Assembly (NCBI RefSeq): GCF_006715095.1
Contig: NZ_VFMO01000001.1
Span: forward strand, 1,612,001 to 1,676,000
Direction of reading: 5' to 3'
Length of the DNA: 64,000 bases
Source of the DNA: Yimella lutea
GTDB lineage: Bacteria > Actinomycetota > Actinomycetes > Actinomycetales > Dermatophilaceae
Position 1 is the first letter of the stretch, and each line of letters begins with the position of its first letter. Position numbers and translations under genes: made by a program. Below, in pieces: positions 44,356 through 53,742 of this stretch. A model generated the notes under the pieces. The model did no database searches. It saw nothing but the letters and a program-made list of their open reading frames with translations, and had not been told where the DNA came from.

Positions 44356-46617
44356 TCAGTCCTTGCGCCAGGGCATCACCTTGCGCAGGAACCACCGGCG
44401 TCCGGTGCGCGGAGCGAAGCGGTGGACCAACTTGTGGCGGAAGCCTGCGTTGCGGCGGACGGCCTCGATGACGGCGGCGGTGTCGGTGCGGACGTCCAGA
44501 TCGTCGTCCGCACGTCCGTATCGGGCCTTCTCCAAGGTGCGCGTCGCACGGTCGAGGGCCTGCGAGGACTCGCTGCCCAGGGCACCTGCTCGCCGGTAGT
44601 GCTGAAGTTGGGCACGGGGTGAGACATCGGGTGGGTGGGGGACGCCGAGGTCGTCCAGGTCGTCGCGGAAGGTGAGCCAGTCGGCCTCCACCTGTTCACG
44701 CAGGTCGTTGGTGCGTCGCCGCCTTTCGGCTTCGCGTCGAGCGGCCATCGGCAGGAACGAACCCAGCAGACCGAGGAACAGTGCTACGAGCACCAGCCAA
44801 CCGAGGTACTTGAAAGCGGTGCCGAACCAGGACGGAGTGTCCGAGTCGGTGCCGCCGCCGCTGTCGGTGGCGGACGACGTCTGGGCGGGAGCGGTGGACA
44901 CGTCGGCCGAGGTGGTCGGTGTCGTCTGCTCCGGCCGCTCGGTACGGCTCGGCCCGCTGGTCTGCGGCACGGCGTAGTCGGGAACGCTTGCGGCGCGGCT
45001 GCCCGGAGTCGGCTCGAACCGCGTCCAGCCCAGACCGGGGAAGTACAACTCGGGCCAGGCGTGGGCGTCGGACTGGATGACGGTGTACTGGTCGGCGCTC
45101 AGCGAGGGGCTGCCGCCGAGGAATCCGATGGCCATCCGTGCAGGAATCTGCTCCAGTCGAGCGAGCATGATCATCGCGGTGGCGAACTGGACGCAGTAGC
45201 CCTGCTTGGTGAGCAGGAAGTTGGTGATCGGGTCGGCGGTCTGGTCGTTCACCGTGCGCCGAGTCGGGGCCAGCGTGAGGGAGTAGGTGAAACCGCCGCC
45301 GGAGCGCAGGTAGTCCTGGATAGCGACCGCTCGCTCGAACGGGTTGTCACCGCCCCCGATGCGTGACAGCGTGCGCCGCAGCTCCGGCAGCGCTCGGGGA
45401 TCGATGGCCAGGTCGCGCTCGAACCCCTCCGGGGTGGACCTGGAGGTCGGACGAGCCGACGGTCCGAGCAGTGCATATTTCACCGAGTACTGCGACACGC
45501 TGCGTTGCGGGCTGATGACCGATGTCGTGGGGTCGTACTGCCAGGAGGCACCCCCGAGGTCGACGCTGAGCGTCGGGGTCGGGGTCGCGAGAAGGCCTGC
45601 GGTGAGAGTGCTGGACTCGACCCGGATCGACTGCTCGACGTAGCCCGCATCGGGTCGCAGTCCGGCCGGTTGGATCCGCGCGTTGTCCGAGCCGCCTTGC
45701 TGATCTGCCGGGTCCGTCTGGCTCCACTGCCCGTCGTTGTAGGCCGATGAGGTGAACACCCGCAGGGGTCCGGGCGTCGGGTCCTGAGTGCTGTAGGTGA
45801 TCACCGGTGTGCGGTCGTTGCTCACCAGACTCCGACTGACGTCGAGGGTGTTCGACAGTCCGACCGAGCCGGTGCCGCCGGTGCGCCGGCCGAGTCCTTC
45901 GCCGAGGTAACGCTGGTCGGTCGACGGCAGCACGTGCGGCACCACCAGTGCGCCGATCAACGCCAGCAAACCCACCGTCCGCGCGACCGACGCGAAACCG
46001 CCCAGTCCCAGCCGATCGCCGAGCAGAGTGGGAGCAGTGGCGCGGGCCGTCGTGTTGGACCAGCGCTGGACGTTTCCTCGGGCAGTAAGGCCGACCATCA
46101 ACAGCCAGCCCGTCGCCGCAGCGAGGAAGTATTGCGGCGCGAGGCCGTCCGTCGTGTTCGCCGCACTGATCAGGTAGATGCTCATGATCGGCAGGCCTGC
46201 AACAGCCGGGGCAGCCAGACCGACGGCAAGGACATCGGTGAGCACGGCCAGCATCGCGATCAGACCGACGATCGCGAACCGCAGCCCCTCGGTTTCCGGC
46301 GCGGGAGCCGCATACTTGCGGATGGTGCCGTCTGCCTCGGTGATCAGGGCCTGGACCGTCTCGACGGTGGGCTCGCCGGAACCGCGGACATACAGGAACC
46401 ACAACGCTGCCGCGACCACCACGAACTGCACCCAGACCACCGCGAACTCCGGGATGGACACTGCGCGAGCAAGGACCGCGCACCCGAGCGCCAGTGCGAC
46501 GACGAGCACGGCATCCCATACCCAGTCGCTGCCGCGGACGAGGGTCGTGATCGGCCACGCCGCGATCAGTGCGGTTACGCCGGCCAGCAGCGTCAGTGGG
46601 GCTTGACGGAACCTCAC
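44356..46617 (-). CDS. TgpA-type membrane transglutaminase-like protein (DUF3488)
   Basis: 753 residues. About six hydrophobic segments fill the N-terminal 220 residues (LTLLAGVTALIAAWPITTLV onward), followed by an extracellular region with a transglutaminase/protease-like domain: Cys475 in QGYCVQFA, His519 in DAHAWPEL and a probable third residue in WTRFEPTPG. One more membrane segment near 610-630 and a cytoplasmic tail end the protein. The GTG start (46615-46617) overlaps the stop of the DUF58 gene. Moves with DUF58 and MoxR in many bacteria; the substrate is unknown. Confidence 0.88.
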   Translation of the reverse strand: MRFRQAPLTLLAGVTALIAAWPITTLVRGSDWVWDAVLVVALALGCAVLARAVSIPEFAVVWVQFVVVAAALWFLYVRGSGEPTVETVQALITEADGTIRKYAAPAPETEGLRFAIVGLIAMLAVLTDVLAVGLAAPAVAGLPIMSIYLISAANTTDGLAPQYFLAAATGWLLMVGLTARGNVQRWSNTTARATAPTLLGDRLGLGGFASVARTVGLLALIGALVVPHVLPSTDQRYLGEGLGRRTGGTGSVGLSNTLDVSRSLVSNDRTPVITYSTQDPTPGPLRVFTSSAYNDGQWSQTDPADQQGGSDNARIQPAGLRPDAGYVEQSIRVESSTLTAGLLATPTPTLSVDLGGASWQYDPTTSVISPQRSVSQYSVKYALLGPSARPTSRSTPEGFERDLAIDPRALPELRRTLSRIGGGDNPFERAVAIQDYLRSGGGFTYSLTLAPTRRTVNDQTADPITNFLLTKQGYCVQFATAMIMLARLEQIPARMAIGFLGGSPSLSADQYTVIQSDAHAWPELYFPGLGWTRFEPTPGSRAASVPDYAVPQTSGPSRTERPEQTTPTTSADVSTAPAQTSSATDSGGGTDSDTPSWFGTAFKYLGWLVLVALFLGLLGSFLPMAARREAERRRRTNDLREQVEADWLTFRDDLDDLGVPHPPDVSPRAQLQHYRRAGALGSESSQALDRATRTLEKARYGRADDDLDVRTDTAAVIEAVRRNAGFRHKLVHRFAPRTGRRWFLRKVMPWRKD

Positions 46618-47849
46618 AACGCACCCACCCGAACCAGCGAACGCCTGGTGATGGTGGTCCACGCCTGCTCGATCGTCATGTCGGCGGGTACATCGACGAC
46701 GCGCCAGCCGTAGTCGGCGAGGCCGACCGTCCGCTGCGGCGAAGGACCGCCGAAGGACGCGGTGTCGAGGCGAAGGGCGAGGGCGGACGCGCCCGGCTGA
46801 CGCAGCGATCCCAGATCGTTCAGCAGTCCGGCGAGGTCGTCGGCGACGGCAGCGACCACGACAGCTCCGGTGCCTGCCACATCGTGAGCGCCCTTGAGGA
46901 CGAAGGCGAAGTTCGTGTCGTCGCCGCCGAGGGCGGCACGCGCCAGCCAGAGTTGGACCACTGTCGGTGGCAGATCGCTCAGGTGTACTCCCGCAGCAAC
47001 TGTCTCCTTGCTCACCAGGTGCACCAGATAACCGAGTTCGTGCATTCGGGCCGCGATGGAGGCCAGCGCGCTGACCGCCCACTCGAAGGATGAATGCTCG
47101 CCGTGTCCGGCGTGCGCGCTGGAACGCGAGTCGAGCAACAGGACGCAGGACCGCCTCGCCGGGCGGTCGAGCTGCCGGACCATCAGCTCTCCGCGGTGCG
47201 CCGTGGCGGGCCAGTGCACCTTACGCAGATCGTCGCCGTCCTGGTAGTTGCGCAGACTGACGTCCTCCTCGCCGTGCAGCGCGATCATCGCGGGGGTGGT
47301 TCCTTCCTGCCCCGAACCGGCGCCGGGCGGATGGCTGGCACCCAGCGCCACGATGCGGGGGAGCACCAGCAACCGGTCGACCGCCTGGACGGTGACGTGT
47401 CGTTCGGTCATCCCGAACGGGTCGCGGATGCTGACGTGCACCGGACCCACGTCGTGCTCACCGCGGACCCGGGGTTGAACGGTGTACTCCACCACCCGGG
47501 ATTCGCCGGCTGCCATGCCGGGCAGGACGAATCGGGGTGAATCACCGAGGGTGTAGTCGAGGGTCTCCTGAGCCAGGCCGTAGCGGGACCGGCGTCGGTC
47601 GGTGTTGGTGAAGGTGAGGGTGATCGCACACCGGGATCCGGCGGTGACGACATCAGGCTGCAGTCGCCGGGCCACCTCGACGCGGCGGTCCCGCCGCCGC
47701 GACAGCCACCAGGTCGCAACGACCAGGGCGAGCAGAAGGCCACCCAGACGCACGACGTCCAGGAAACCGAGCACGACGCCTCCGACCAGGAGGGTGAGCC
47801 CCGCGGACAGGAACGACCGCCCGCGGGTGGTCAGTCGTGCCTTCTTCAT
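46614..47849 (-). CDS. DUF58 domain-containing protein
   Basis: 411 residues. Two closely spaced membrane segments (about 14-31 and 33-48) precede a soluble region with the DUF58 signature VHWPATAHRGELMVRQ (about 211-226), part of a von Willebrand A-like fold (SCVLLLDSRSSAH). DUF58 proteins are usually paired with MoxR ATPases, which may chaperone them. The gene follows moxR by 39 nt and overlaps the transglutaminase gene by 4 nt, so the three form one operon. Confidence 0.9.
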   Translation of the reverse strand: MKKARLTTRGRSFLSAGLTLLVGGVVLGFLDVVRLGGLLLALVVATWWLSRRRDRRVEVARRLQPDVVTAGSRCAITLTFTNTDRRRSRYGLAQETLDYTLGDSPRFVLPGMAAGESRVVEYTVQPRVRGEHDVGPVHVSIRDPFGMTERHVTVQAVDRLLVLPRIVALGASHPPGAGSGQEGTTPAMIALHGEEDVSLRNYQDGDDLRKVHWPATAHRGELMVRQLDRPARRSCVLLLDSRSSAHAGHGEHSSFEWAVSALASIAARMHELGYLVHLVSKETVAAGVHLSDLPPTVVQLWLARAALGGDDTNFAFVLKGAHDVAGTGAVVVAAVADDLAGLLNDLGSLRQPGASALALRLDTASFGGPSPQRTVGLADYGWRVVDVPADMTIEQAWTTITRRSLVRVGAL

Positions 47850-47888
47850 CTGGTGCTCACCTTGTACTCAGGATGCCGAACGTGCGAT

Positions 47889-48983
47889 TCAGCGGGCGGA
47901 AGCCGCGGGCACCGGCACCCGCTGCAGGAGTTGCTCCAGCACCTCGCCTGCACCATGCCGCAGGTGCTGCTGGTCGGCGCTCAGGATCACCCGGTGTGCC
48001 AGAACCGGGAGGGCGACCCGTTGGACATCCTCGGGGATGACGTGGTCGCGGCGATCGAGTGCAGCGTTGGCCCGCGCCGCACGCAGCAGACCGAGAGCGG
48101 CACGCGGCGAGGCGCCGAGGCGAAGCGCGGAGGTCGAGCGGGTGGCTGTCACGATGTCGACGACGTACTGGCGCAGGGCGGGGCTCGCGTAGACCTGGGC
48201 GACGCGGGCGATCGCTGCCGCGACGGACGTCGCATCGGTGACCGGGCGCAGCCGCGCCAGCGGACTGCCCGCACCGTGCGAGTCGAGCATGGCCAGTTCG
48301 GCGGCGGCGGTCGGGTAACCCATCGAGATACGGGCCATGAACCGGTCGCGCTGCGCTTCGGGCAACGGGTAGGTCCCCTCCATCTCGATCGGGTTCTGGG
48401 TGGCCATCACCATGAACGGGCGCGACAACTCGTAGGTCGTGCCGTCGACGGTGACCTGTGCCTCTTCCATGCACTCCAGGAGCGCGGACTGGGTCTTGGG
48501 CGAGGCCCGGTTGATCTCGTCGCCGACCACGAGGTTGGCGAACACCGCTCCCGGACGAAATTCGAACGTGCGGGCATCCTGGTTGAAGACACTGACACCG
48601 GTGATGTCACTGGGCAACAGGTCCGGCGTGAACTGGATCCGTCGCATCGTGCCGTCGATCGACCGGGCGAGCGTCTTGGCGAGCATCGTCTTGCCGACGC
48701 CCGGGACATCCTCGATCAACAGGTGACCTTCGGCGAGCAGCACGATGATCGCGGTGCGCACGGCGTCCGACTTGCCCTCGATGACCGAGGACACCGCCTC
48801 GTGAATGCGTGCGGCGAGGTCGTGCACCTCGTCCAGTGACAGCTGCGGATCAGGGTCGCTCTCGCCTCGCATCCGGTGACTGTCCTCGGTCTTGGCCAGT
48901 TGCGACGCATCCTGCATGGGTAGATCCTGCCCGACCACGGCCCCGGATCCCATCACCGGTTGGCCACGACTTGCTCGGCTCAC
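47889..48983 (-). CDS. MoxR family AAA+ ATPase
   Basis: 364 residues. Walker A is in EDVPGVGKTMLAKT (about 91-104), Walker B in VVGDEINRASP (about 150-160), with the sensor motif ATQNPIEMEGTYPLPEAQ. MoxR ATPases act as chaperones for the von Willebrand-type protein encoded next to them. The GTG at 48983 follows GTGGAGGATGA; an ATG at 48917 would remove 22 residues with no conserved content. That choice decides whether the direct repeats upstream overlap the ribosome site or sit 70 bp away as an operator. Confidence 0.92.
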   Translation of the reverse strand: MSRASRGQPVMGSGAVVGQDLPMQDASQLAKTEDSHRMRGESDPDPQLSLDEVHDLAARIHEAVSSVIEGKSDAVRTAIIVLLAEGHLLIEDVPGVGKTMLAKTLARSIDGTMRRIQFTPDLLPSDITGVSVFNQDARTFEFRPGAVFANLVVGDEINRASPKTQSALLECMEEAQVTVDGTTYELSRPFMVMATQNPIEMEGTYPLPEAQRDRFMARISMGYPTAAAELAMLDSHGAGSPLARLRPVTDATSVAAAIARVAQVYASPALRQYVVDIVTATRSTSALRLGASPRAALGLLRAARANAALDRRDHVIPEDVQRVALPVLAHRVILSADQQHLRHGAGEVLEQLLQRVPVPAASAR

Positions 48984-48988
48984 TCATC

Positions 48989-49003
48989 CTCCACTTTGCT
49001 CCA
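48989..49003 (-). promoter_or_regulatory. MraZ box-like direct repeat before moxR
   Basis: The minus strand reads GTGGAGCAAAGTGGAG, two TGGAG units 10 bp apart. It is identical at 15 of 16 positions to GTGGAGTAAAGTGGAG in the mraZ promoter repeats, and in the same orientation relative to its gene. The downstream unit also can serve as the moxR ribosome site. Confidence 0.5.
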
Positions 49004-49224
49004 CAGTCCGTCGGGTCCGGCGCTGAAGGACGAAATCAGGCGTCACCCGACCCGACGATCGCCCGGGTTTGCGGTGGTTCAACGTGCAGCTGTCCCATTT
49101 TTCGCCCGTTGTCGCGTGGATGGATCGACGAGGTGGCCGAAAATCCCTCCACCACGGACCAGTGGCTCTGACCTGGGAAAACACTCGAAAAGAGTCCGAA
49201 TTCGATCCCTTTGAGGGCGACAGG

Positions 49225-49269
49225 TGGGGTCTGGTGGAGTAAAGTGGAGCAAACAGGAGCACTGCGGAG
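49225..49269 (+). promoter_or_regulatory. MraZ box: five direct repeats upstream of mraZ
   Basis: TGGGG (49225), TGGAG (49235), TGGAG (49245), AGGAG (49255) and CGGAG (49265) are spaced by exactly 10 bp. MraZ of E. coli binds TGGGN repeats with 5-bp spacers in front of its own gene, so this is the probable autoregulatory operator of the division cluster. The rest of the 313-bp gap to moxR shows no gene. Confidence 0.7.
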
Positions 49270-49296
49270 TCGATCGGGCGGGAAGGGGCGGTGACG

Positions 49297-49737
49297 ATGA
49301 CTTTGTTTCTCGGTACCCATCAGCCCCGACTGGATGACAAGGGCCGCATGTTCCTGCCCGCCAAGTTCCGCGAGAAGCTCGCTTCCGGGCTGGTCATCAC
49401 CCGTGGTCAGGAGCGCTGCCTGTACGTCTTCGCGATGGCCGATTTCGAAAAGCTCGCCGCAGAAATGAGCCGCACCCCGGTCACCAACAAGGCGGCCCGC
49501 AATTTCCAGCGTGTGCTGCTGTCGGCCGCCTCGGACGAGATCCCCGACAAGCAGGGGCGCATCACGATCCCCGCGATCCTTCGGGAATACGCCGGTCTCA
49601 CCAAGGAGTGCACGGTGATCGGCGCCGGCAACCGGGTCGAGTTGTGGGCCACCGAGGCGTGGAACGAACTGCTGGCCAGCACCGAGGACGAGTTCGCCGA
49701 CCAGGCACAGGAGGTGATTCCTGGCGGTCTGTTCTGA
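49297..49737 (+). CDS. mraZ: Transcriptional regulator MraZ
   Basis: 146 residues with two SpoVT/AbrB-like swapped-hairpin halves: [20 protein letters not shown] (about 4-23) and [20 protein letters not shown] (about 80-100). MraZ controls the division and cell-wall cluster it heads and binds repeated TGGGN-type boxes upstream. The ATG was preferred to a GTG six bases earlier because of its distance from AAGGGG. The following 180 bp before rsmH contain no obvious terminator. Confidence 0.94.
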   Translation: MTLFLGTHQPRLDDKGRMFLPAKFREKLASGLVITRGQERCLYVFAMADFEKLAAEMSRTPVTNKAARNFQRVLLSAASDEIPDKQGRITIPAILREYAGLTKECTVIGAGNRVELWATEAWNELLASTEDEFADQAQEVIPGGLF

Positions 49738-49917
49738 CCTCTTCTGACCTGTGGCCTCCATCCGCTGACGCGTGCGCGTCGACATCACTTCCCCGGTGCC
49801 GACGACATGCAGCGGCTGGGGACCGGAGATCAGAAAGCGGCAACCCGCAGGAATCACCACCACAACATTTATCGCCCACCACCGACAACACACCGCAGAC
49901 GAGCGAAAGGCGAAGCG

Positions 49918-50910
49918 ATGATCGACAACCGGACAGTGGCCGACCGCCACGTTCCGGTCATGCGCGACCGCATCATCGAGCTGCTGCGTCCGGCACTGGT
50001 CACGGGGGAGTCAGGTCGCCGTCCGGTGTACCTCGACGGAACGCTCGGCATGGGTGGTCACACCGAGGCGATCCTCAAGGCCTGTCCGGACGCAGTCGCG
50101 TACGGCGTCGACCGCGACACGGACGCGCTGCGTCTGGCGGGGGAGCGGTTGGCACAGTTCGGGGACCGGTTCATTCCGGTGCATGCTCGCTACGACGACG
50201 CGATCGAGGAACTGGCCGAACTCGACGTCCATCGCGTTGACGCGGCCTTGTTCGACCTGGGTGTCAGTTCCCTGCAGCTCGATGAGACCGAGCGCGGTTT
50301 CTCCTACAGCCGGGACGCCGCCTTGGACATGCGGATGGATCAGACCCAGGGGATGACCGCCGCCGATGTCATCGCCGAGTACGACGAGGGCGACCTTCGG
50401 CGCATCCTGCGGGAGTACGGCGAGGAACGGTTCGCCGGCAAGGTCGCCAAGGCGATCGTGCGCCGCCGTGAGCAGTCGCCGATCCGCACCTCCGACGAAC
50501 TCATGCAGGTGCTGCGGGACGCCATCCCGGCGGCCTCGCAACGCACCGGCGGGCACCCCGGGAAGCGGACCTTCCAGGCCCTGCGCATCGAGGTGAACGC
50601 CGAACTGCTCAGCTGGCAGGCCGCCTTGCCCGCGGCGATCGATGCGCTCGCGATCGGGGGACGCATCGCGGTGCTGTCCTACCACTCGCTCGAGGACCGC
50701 ATCACCAAGCACGAACTGCAGGCCGGCGCGCGTTCGACCGCCCCCGCCGGTCTGCCGGTCGAACTGCCCGAACACAAGCCCTACCTGAAACTCCTCACCC
50801 GTGGCGCCGAGCAACCCGGCGACGCCGAGGTGAACACGAACCCGCGCGCGGCGTCCGCCCGTCTGCGCGTAGCTGAACGAATCCGTGCCACGAAGGGAAC
50901 CAAGCGATGA
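49918..50910 (+). CDS. rsmH: 16S rRNA (cytosine-1402-N4)-methyltransferase
   Basis: 330 residues (MraW). The SAM-binding motif YLDGTLGMGGHTEAIL is at about 41-56, and FDLGVSSLQLDETERGFSYS and GGRIAVLSYHSLEDRITK are family hallmarks. It methylates C1402 of 16S rRNA at the ribosomal P site. ATG follows GCGAAAGGCGAAGCG. Its stop overlaps the ftsL start (ATGA). Confidence 0.95.
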   Translation: MIDNRTVADRHVPVMRDRIIELLRPALVTGESGRRPVYLDGTLGMGGHTEAILKACPDAVAYGVDRDTDALRLAGERLAQFGDRFIPVHARYDDAIEELAELDVHRVDAALFDLGVSSLQLDETERGFSYSRDAALDMRMDQTQGMTAADVIAEYDEGDLRRILREYGEERFAGKVAKAIVRRREQSPIRTSDELMQVLRDAIPAASQRTGGHPGKRTFQALRIEVNAELLSWQAALPAAIDALAIGGRIAVLSYHSLEDRITKHELQAGARSTAPAGLPVELPEHKPYLKLLTRGAEQPGDAEVNTNPRAASARLRVAERIRATKGTKR

Positions 50911-51632
50911 GCCAGGCCACCGCCCGCCCGTTGACGGTCCGCCGCGCCCCGCGGGGAGCCAACCCGACCGCCACCCGTGCGCGGCTCAAGCTCGTCCAGC
51001 CGGCGACGCACACGAGCGAGGGGGGCGTCGGTTTCGTCATCCTCTGCGCGACGCTGCTGGTCGGCGGCCTGCTCACCGTGCTCCTGCTCAACACTGCACG
51101 AGCCCAGCAGCAGTACACGATCGGTGACCTGCAGAATGCCTCGTCCCGGTTGTTGGCCAAGGACCAGGAACTGGGCACACAACTCACCTACGCCCGCGCT
51201 CCGCAGCAGGTCGCGCTCAAGGCGCAGGAGTTCGGGATGGTGCCGGCCGGGAAGATTCGGTACGTGCGCGCCTCCGATCACCGACTCGTCGGCGTGGCGG
51301 AAGGCAGCGCTGCGACCGCCCCGTTTACCGTGAGCACGTTGCCCAGGACACCGGCCACCCCGATCGCCGAACTCGCCGTGAACTCGGCGGGCAAGGCAGG
51401 ACTGGTGGAGAAGCCGAAGCCCAAGGCAGCGCCGGAGGCAAAGAAGCCGGCGCCGCCCGCAGCTTCGACCAAACCGTCGGACAAGGCGAACGCGACACCT
51501 AGCACCAAGCCCAGCACCAAGCCCAGCACCAAGCCGCAGAACAGCCCGAAGTCCACGGGTGGCACGGCCACCAAGCCCGCCCCCCAGAAGAACGAGAAGA
51601 CGACGTCGCCCACGCCGACGTCCGCGAGGTGA
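50907..51632 (+). CDS. ftsL: FtsL-like division protein
   Basis: 241 residues. A basic cytoplasmic N-terminus of about 40 residues, one membrane segment (about 44-64, FVILCATLLVGGLLTVLLLN), then a periplasmic coiled-coil part (QQQYTIGDLQNASSRLLAKD) typical of FtsL, which links to FtsB/FtsQ and activates FtsWI. After about residue 165 comes a Lys/Pro/Ser/Thr tail with three 12-bp DNA repeats. The placement between rsmH and ftsI supports the call. No FtsQ is encoded nearby. Confidence 0.82.
   Translation: MSQATARPLTVRRAPRGANPTATRARLKLVQPATHTSEGGVGFVILCATLLVGGLLTVLLLNTARAQQQYTIGDLQNASSRLLAKDQELGTQLTYARAPQQVALKAQEFGMVPAGKIRYVRASDHRLVGVAEGSAATAPFTVSTLPRTPATPIAELAVNSAGKAGLVEKPKPKAAPEAKKPAPPAASTKPSDKANATPSTKPSTKPSTKPQNSPKSTGGTATKPAPQKNEKTTSPTPTSAR
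51501..51536 (+). repeat. 12-bp tandem repeat in the ftsL tail
   Basis: AGCACCAAGCCC is repeated three times head to tail (last base of the third copy differs), coding for STKP units. Confidence 0.85.
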
Positions 51633-51636
51633 GCCA

Positions 51637-53742
51637 GTGACGCAGTCCCGTCGACCGGGTTCGCGATCCAGCACGTCATCCAGCACGTCATCCAGCACGT
51701 CATCGTCCACGCGCAGGTCCTCGAACCCGCGCACGGCAGGTCGCCCGACCCGGCCGCCGCGACCGGCGGGCAGGACTTCCGGGAACTCCTCACGTCCCTC
51801 GCCCACGATCGACCTGGCGGCCGCACGCGCCGGTCGTCGCAGCAGTGGTTCCACCGCTCGTCCGCGCACCGGATCGAGCGCCGCTCCCCGTCCGCAGACC
51901 GGTGGCTCCGGCCGCTCCAGGCCGCGTCTTCCGGTCCAGCTCGGTCTGGGACACCCGCGTCGTCGCGCTCGCGCGTTGCTGGTCGCGTTCGCGATGATCT
52001 TCACCGTGTTCGCCGCTCAGTTGCTGCGGGTTCAGGGTCTCGACGCAGCCTCGGTGTCGCAGCAGGCTTTCTCCGAACGCGCCAATCGGGTGACGATTCC
52101 CGCCATGCGCGGCGAGGTGGTGGATGCCGACGGCATCACGCTGGCCAGGTCTGTCGAACGACGCAACATCACCGCCGACCCGTTGGCCGCTTCGACCTGG
52201 GTCAAGCGTGACCGGCAGCCTGACGGCAGCGTGAAGAAGACGAAGATGGGACTCAAGGGCGCCGCGGAGGCGATCGCGGCGATCGTCGGTGCCGATCCCG
52301 CAGCCCTCAGCTCCTCCTTGCAGCGTGCCGAGACGCAGAATCGGCGTTTCCTGTACCTGGTCAAGGACGTCTCGCCGCAGCAGTGGACGCAGGTCAGCGA
52401 TCTGCGCATCCCCGGCATCTTCAGCGAACGAACGGTCAAGCGCGAGTACCCGCAGGGCACATCGGTCGCGCCGCTCATCGGGTGGGTGGGAGCCGACGGC
52501 AGCCCCGGCGGTGGCATCGAGGCGATGCAGAACCGCCGACTCAACGGCAAGCCGGGCACGCATGTGTACGAACGCGCGGCCGACGGCACCGTGATCGCGA
52601 CCGCCGACAATTCCGACACGCCTGCCGTCGACGGCAAGCCGGTGCAACTCACGATCAACAACGACCTGCAGTGGACGGCGCAGAACCTCATCGCCGCACA
52701 GGTGAAGAGCACCAAGTCGCTGTCGGGTGAGGCTGTCGTGACCGACGTCAAGGGCAACATCGTCGCGGCCGCCAGTTATCCCAGCTTCGACAACAACCAG
52801 ATCGCCTCGGCCAAGGGTTCACTGCTGTCGCGCCCCTTCGCCGACGCCTACGAGCCGGGTTCGACCAGCAAGGTGATCACGATGGCTGCTGCGCTCGAAG
52901 AAGGCAAGGTGACCCCGCAGTCGGTGTTCACCGTGCCCTACCAGTTGGAGCGTGCCGACCAGAAGTTCAAGGACTCCCATCCGCACCCCACCGAGAAGTA
53001 CACGACGGCGGGGATCCTTGCCGACTCCTCCAACACCGGCACGATCCAGGTCGGGGAGAAGTTGTCGCCGCAGGTGCTGCGGGGCTACATGAACAAGTTC
53101 GGTCTCGGCGTTCCGACCGGAGTCCGATTCCCCGGAGAGAGTTCCGGGTATGTTCCGCCGGTCGACAAGTGGAAGGGTCCCACGCGGTACACCGTGATGT
53201 TCGGTCAGGGCGTCAGCGGTAACTCCATGCAGCAGGTCTCGGTGTTCCAGACGATCGCGAACGGCGGCGTCCGCGAGCCGCTCAAGCTGGTGAAGGGTGT
53301 CGGCGATGGATCCGGTGGCTACACCGCTGCGCAGGACGACCGGGTCGCTGTTCAGGTCGTGTCGCCGAAGGTCGCCGGTGAAGTCAGCCGGATGCTGCAG
53401 TCCGTCGTCGGCGAGGGGGGCACCGCGCCGAAGGCGGCAGTTCCGGGGTACAACGTCGCGGGCAAGACCGGTACCGCGGAGCGGTACGACGAGAAGACCC
53501 GCCGCTACGCCGGTTACACGGCCTCGTTCATCGGGTTCGCGCCGGCGGAGAAGCCGCAGTACATCGTGTCGGTGACCCTGCAGCGTCCGCAGGCGGTGAG
53601 CATCTACGGCGGTGAGATCGCCGCCCCGGTGTTCTCCCAGTTGATGCAGGCCGCGCTGCGTCACGGTCACGTTCCACCCAGCAGTAGCAAGCCGACCCTG
53701 TACGACCTGAAGTACGTCCCACCGAAGAGCGAGAAGCAATGA
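51637..53742 (+). CDS. ftsI: Peptidoglycan transpeptidase FtsI (PBP2B/PBP3 type)
   Basis: 701 residues. A Ser/Arg/Pro-rich N-terminal extension (about 1-105), then one membrane segment (about 110-130), a dimerisation domain and the transpeptidase: SxxK as STSK with Ser409, the SxN motif in DSSNTG (about 465) and KTG at about 610 (AGKTGTAERYD). It cross-links septal peptidoglycan with FtsW. GTG start 5 nt after ftsL. Its stop overlaps the murF start, so there is no room for murE, which normally sits here. Confidence 0.94.
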   Translation: MTQSRRPGSRSSTSSSTSSSTSSSTRRSSNPRTAGRPTRPPRPAGRTSGNSSRPSPTIDLAAARAGRRSSGSTARPRTGSSAAPRPQTGGSGRSRPRLPVQLGLGHPRRRARALLVAFAMIFTVFAAQLLRVQGLDAASVSQQAFSERANRVTIPAMRGEVVDADGITLARSVERRNITADPLAASTWVKRDRQPDGSVKKTKMGLKGAAEAIAAIVGADPAALSSSLQRAETQNRRFLYLVKDVSPQQWTQVSDLRIPGIFSERTVKREYPQGTSVAPLIGWVGADGSPGGGIEAMQNRRLNGKPGTHVYERAADGTVIATADNSDTPAVDGKPVQLTINNDLQWTAQNLIAAQVKSTKSLSGEAVVTDVKGNIVAAASYPSFDNNQIASAKGSLLSRPFADAYEPGSTSKVITMAAALEEGKVTPQSVFTVPYQLERADQKFKDSHPHPTEKYTTAGILADSSNTGTIQVGEKLSPQVLRGYMNKFGLGVPTGVRFPGESSGYVPPVDKWKGPTRYTVMFGQGVSGNSMQQVSVFQTIANGGVREPLKLVKGVGDGSGGYTAAQDDRVAVQVVSPKVAGEVSRMLQSVVGEGGTAPKAAVPGYNVAGKTGTAERYDEKTRRYAGYTASFIGFAPAEKPQYIVSVTLQRPQAVSIYGGEIAAPVFSQLMQAALRHGHVPPSSSKPTLYDLKYVPPKSEKQ
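51667..51702 (+). repeat. 12-bp tandem repeat in the ftsI extension
   Basis: TCCAGCACGTCA is repeated three times without change, coding for the Ser/Thr-rich start of FtsI. Such repeats can vary in copy number between strains. Confidence 0.85.
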
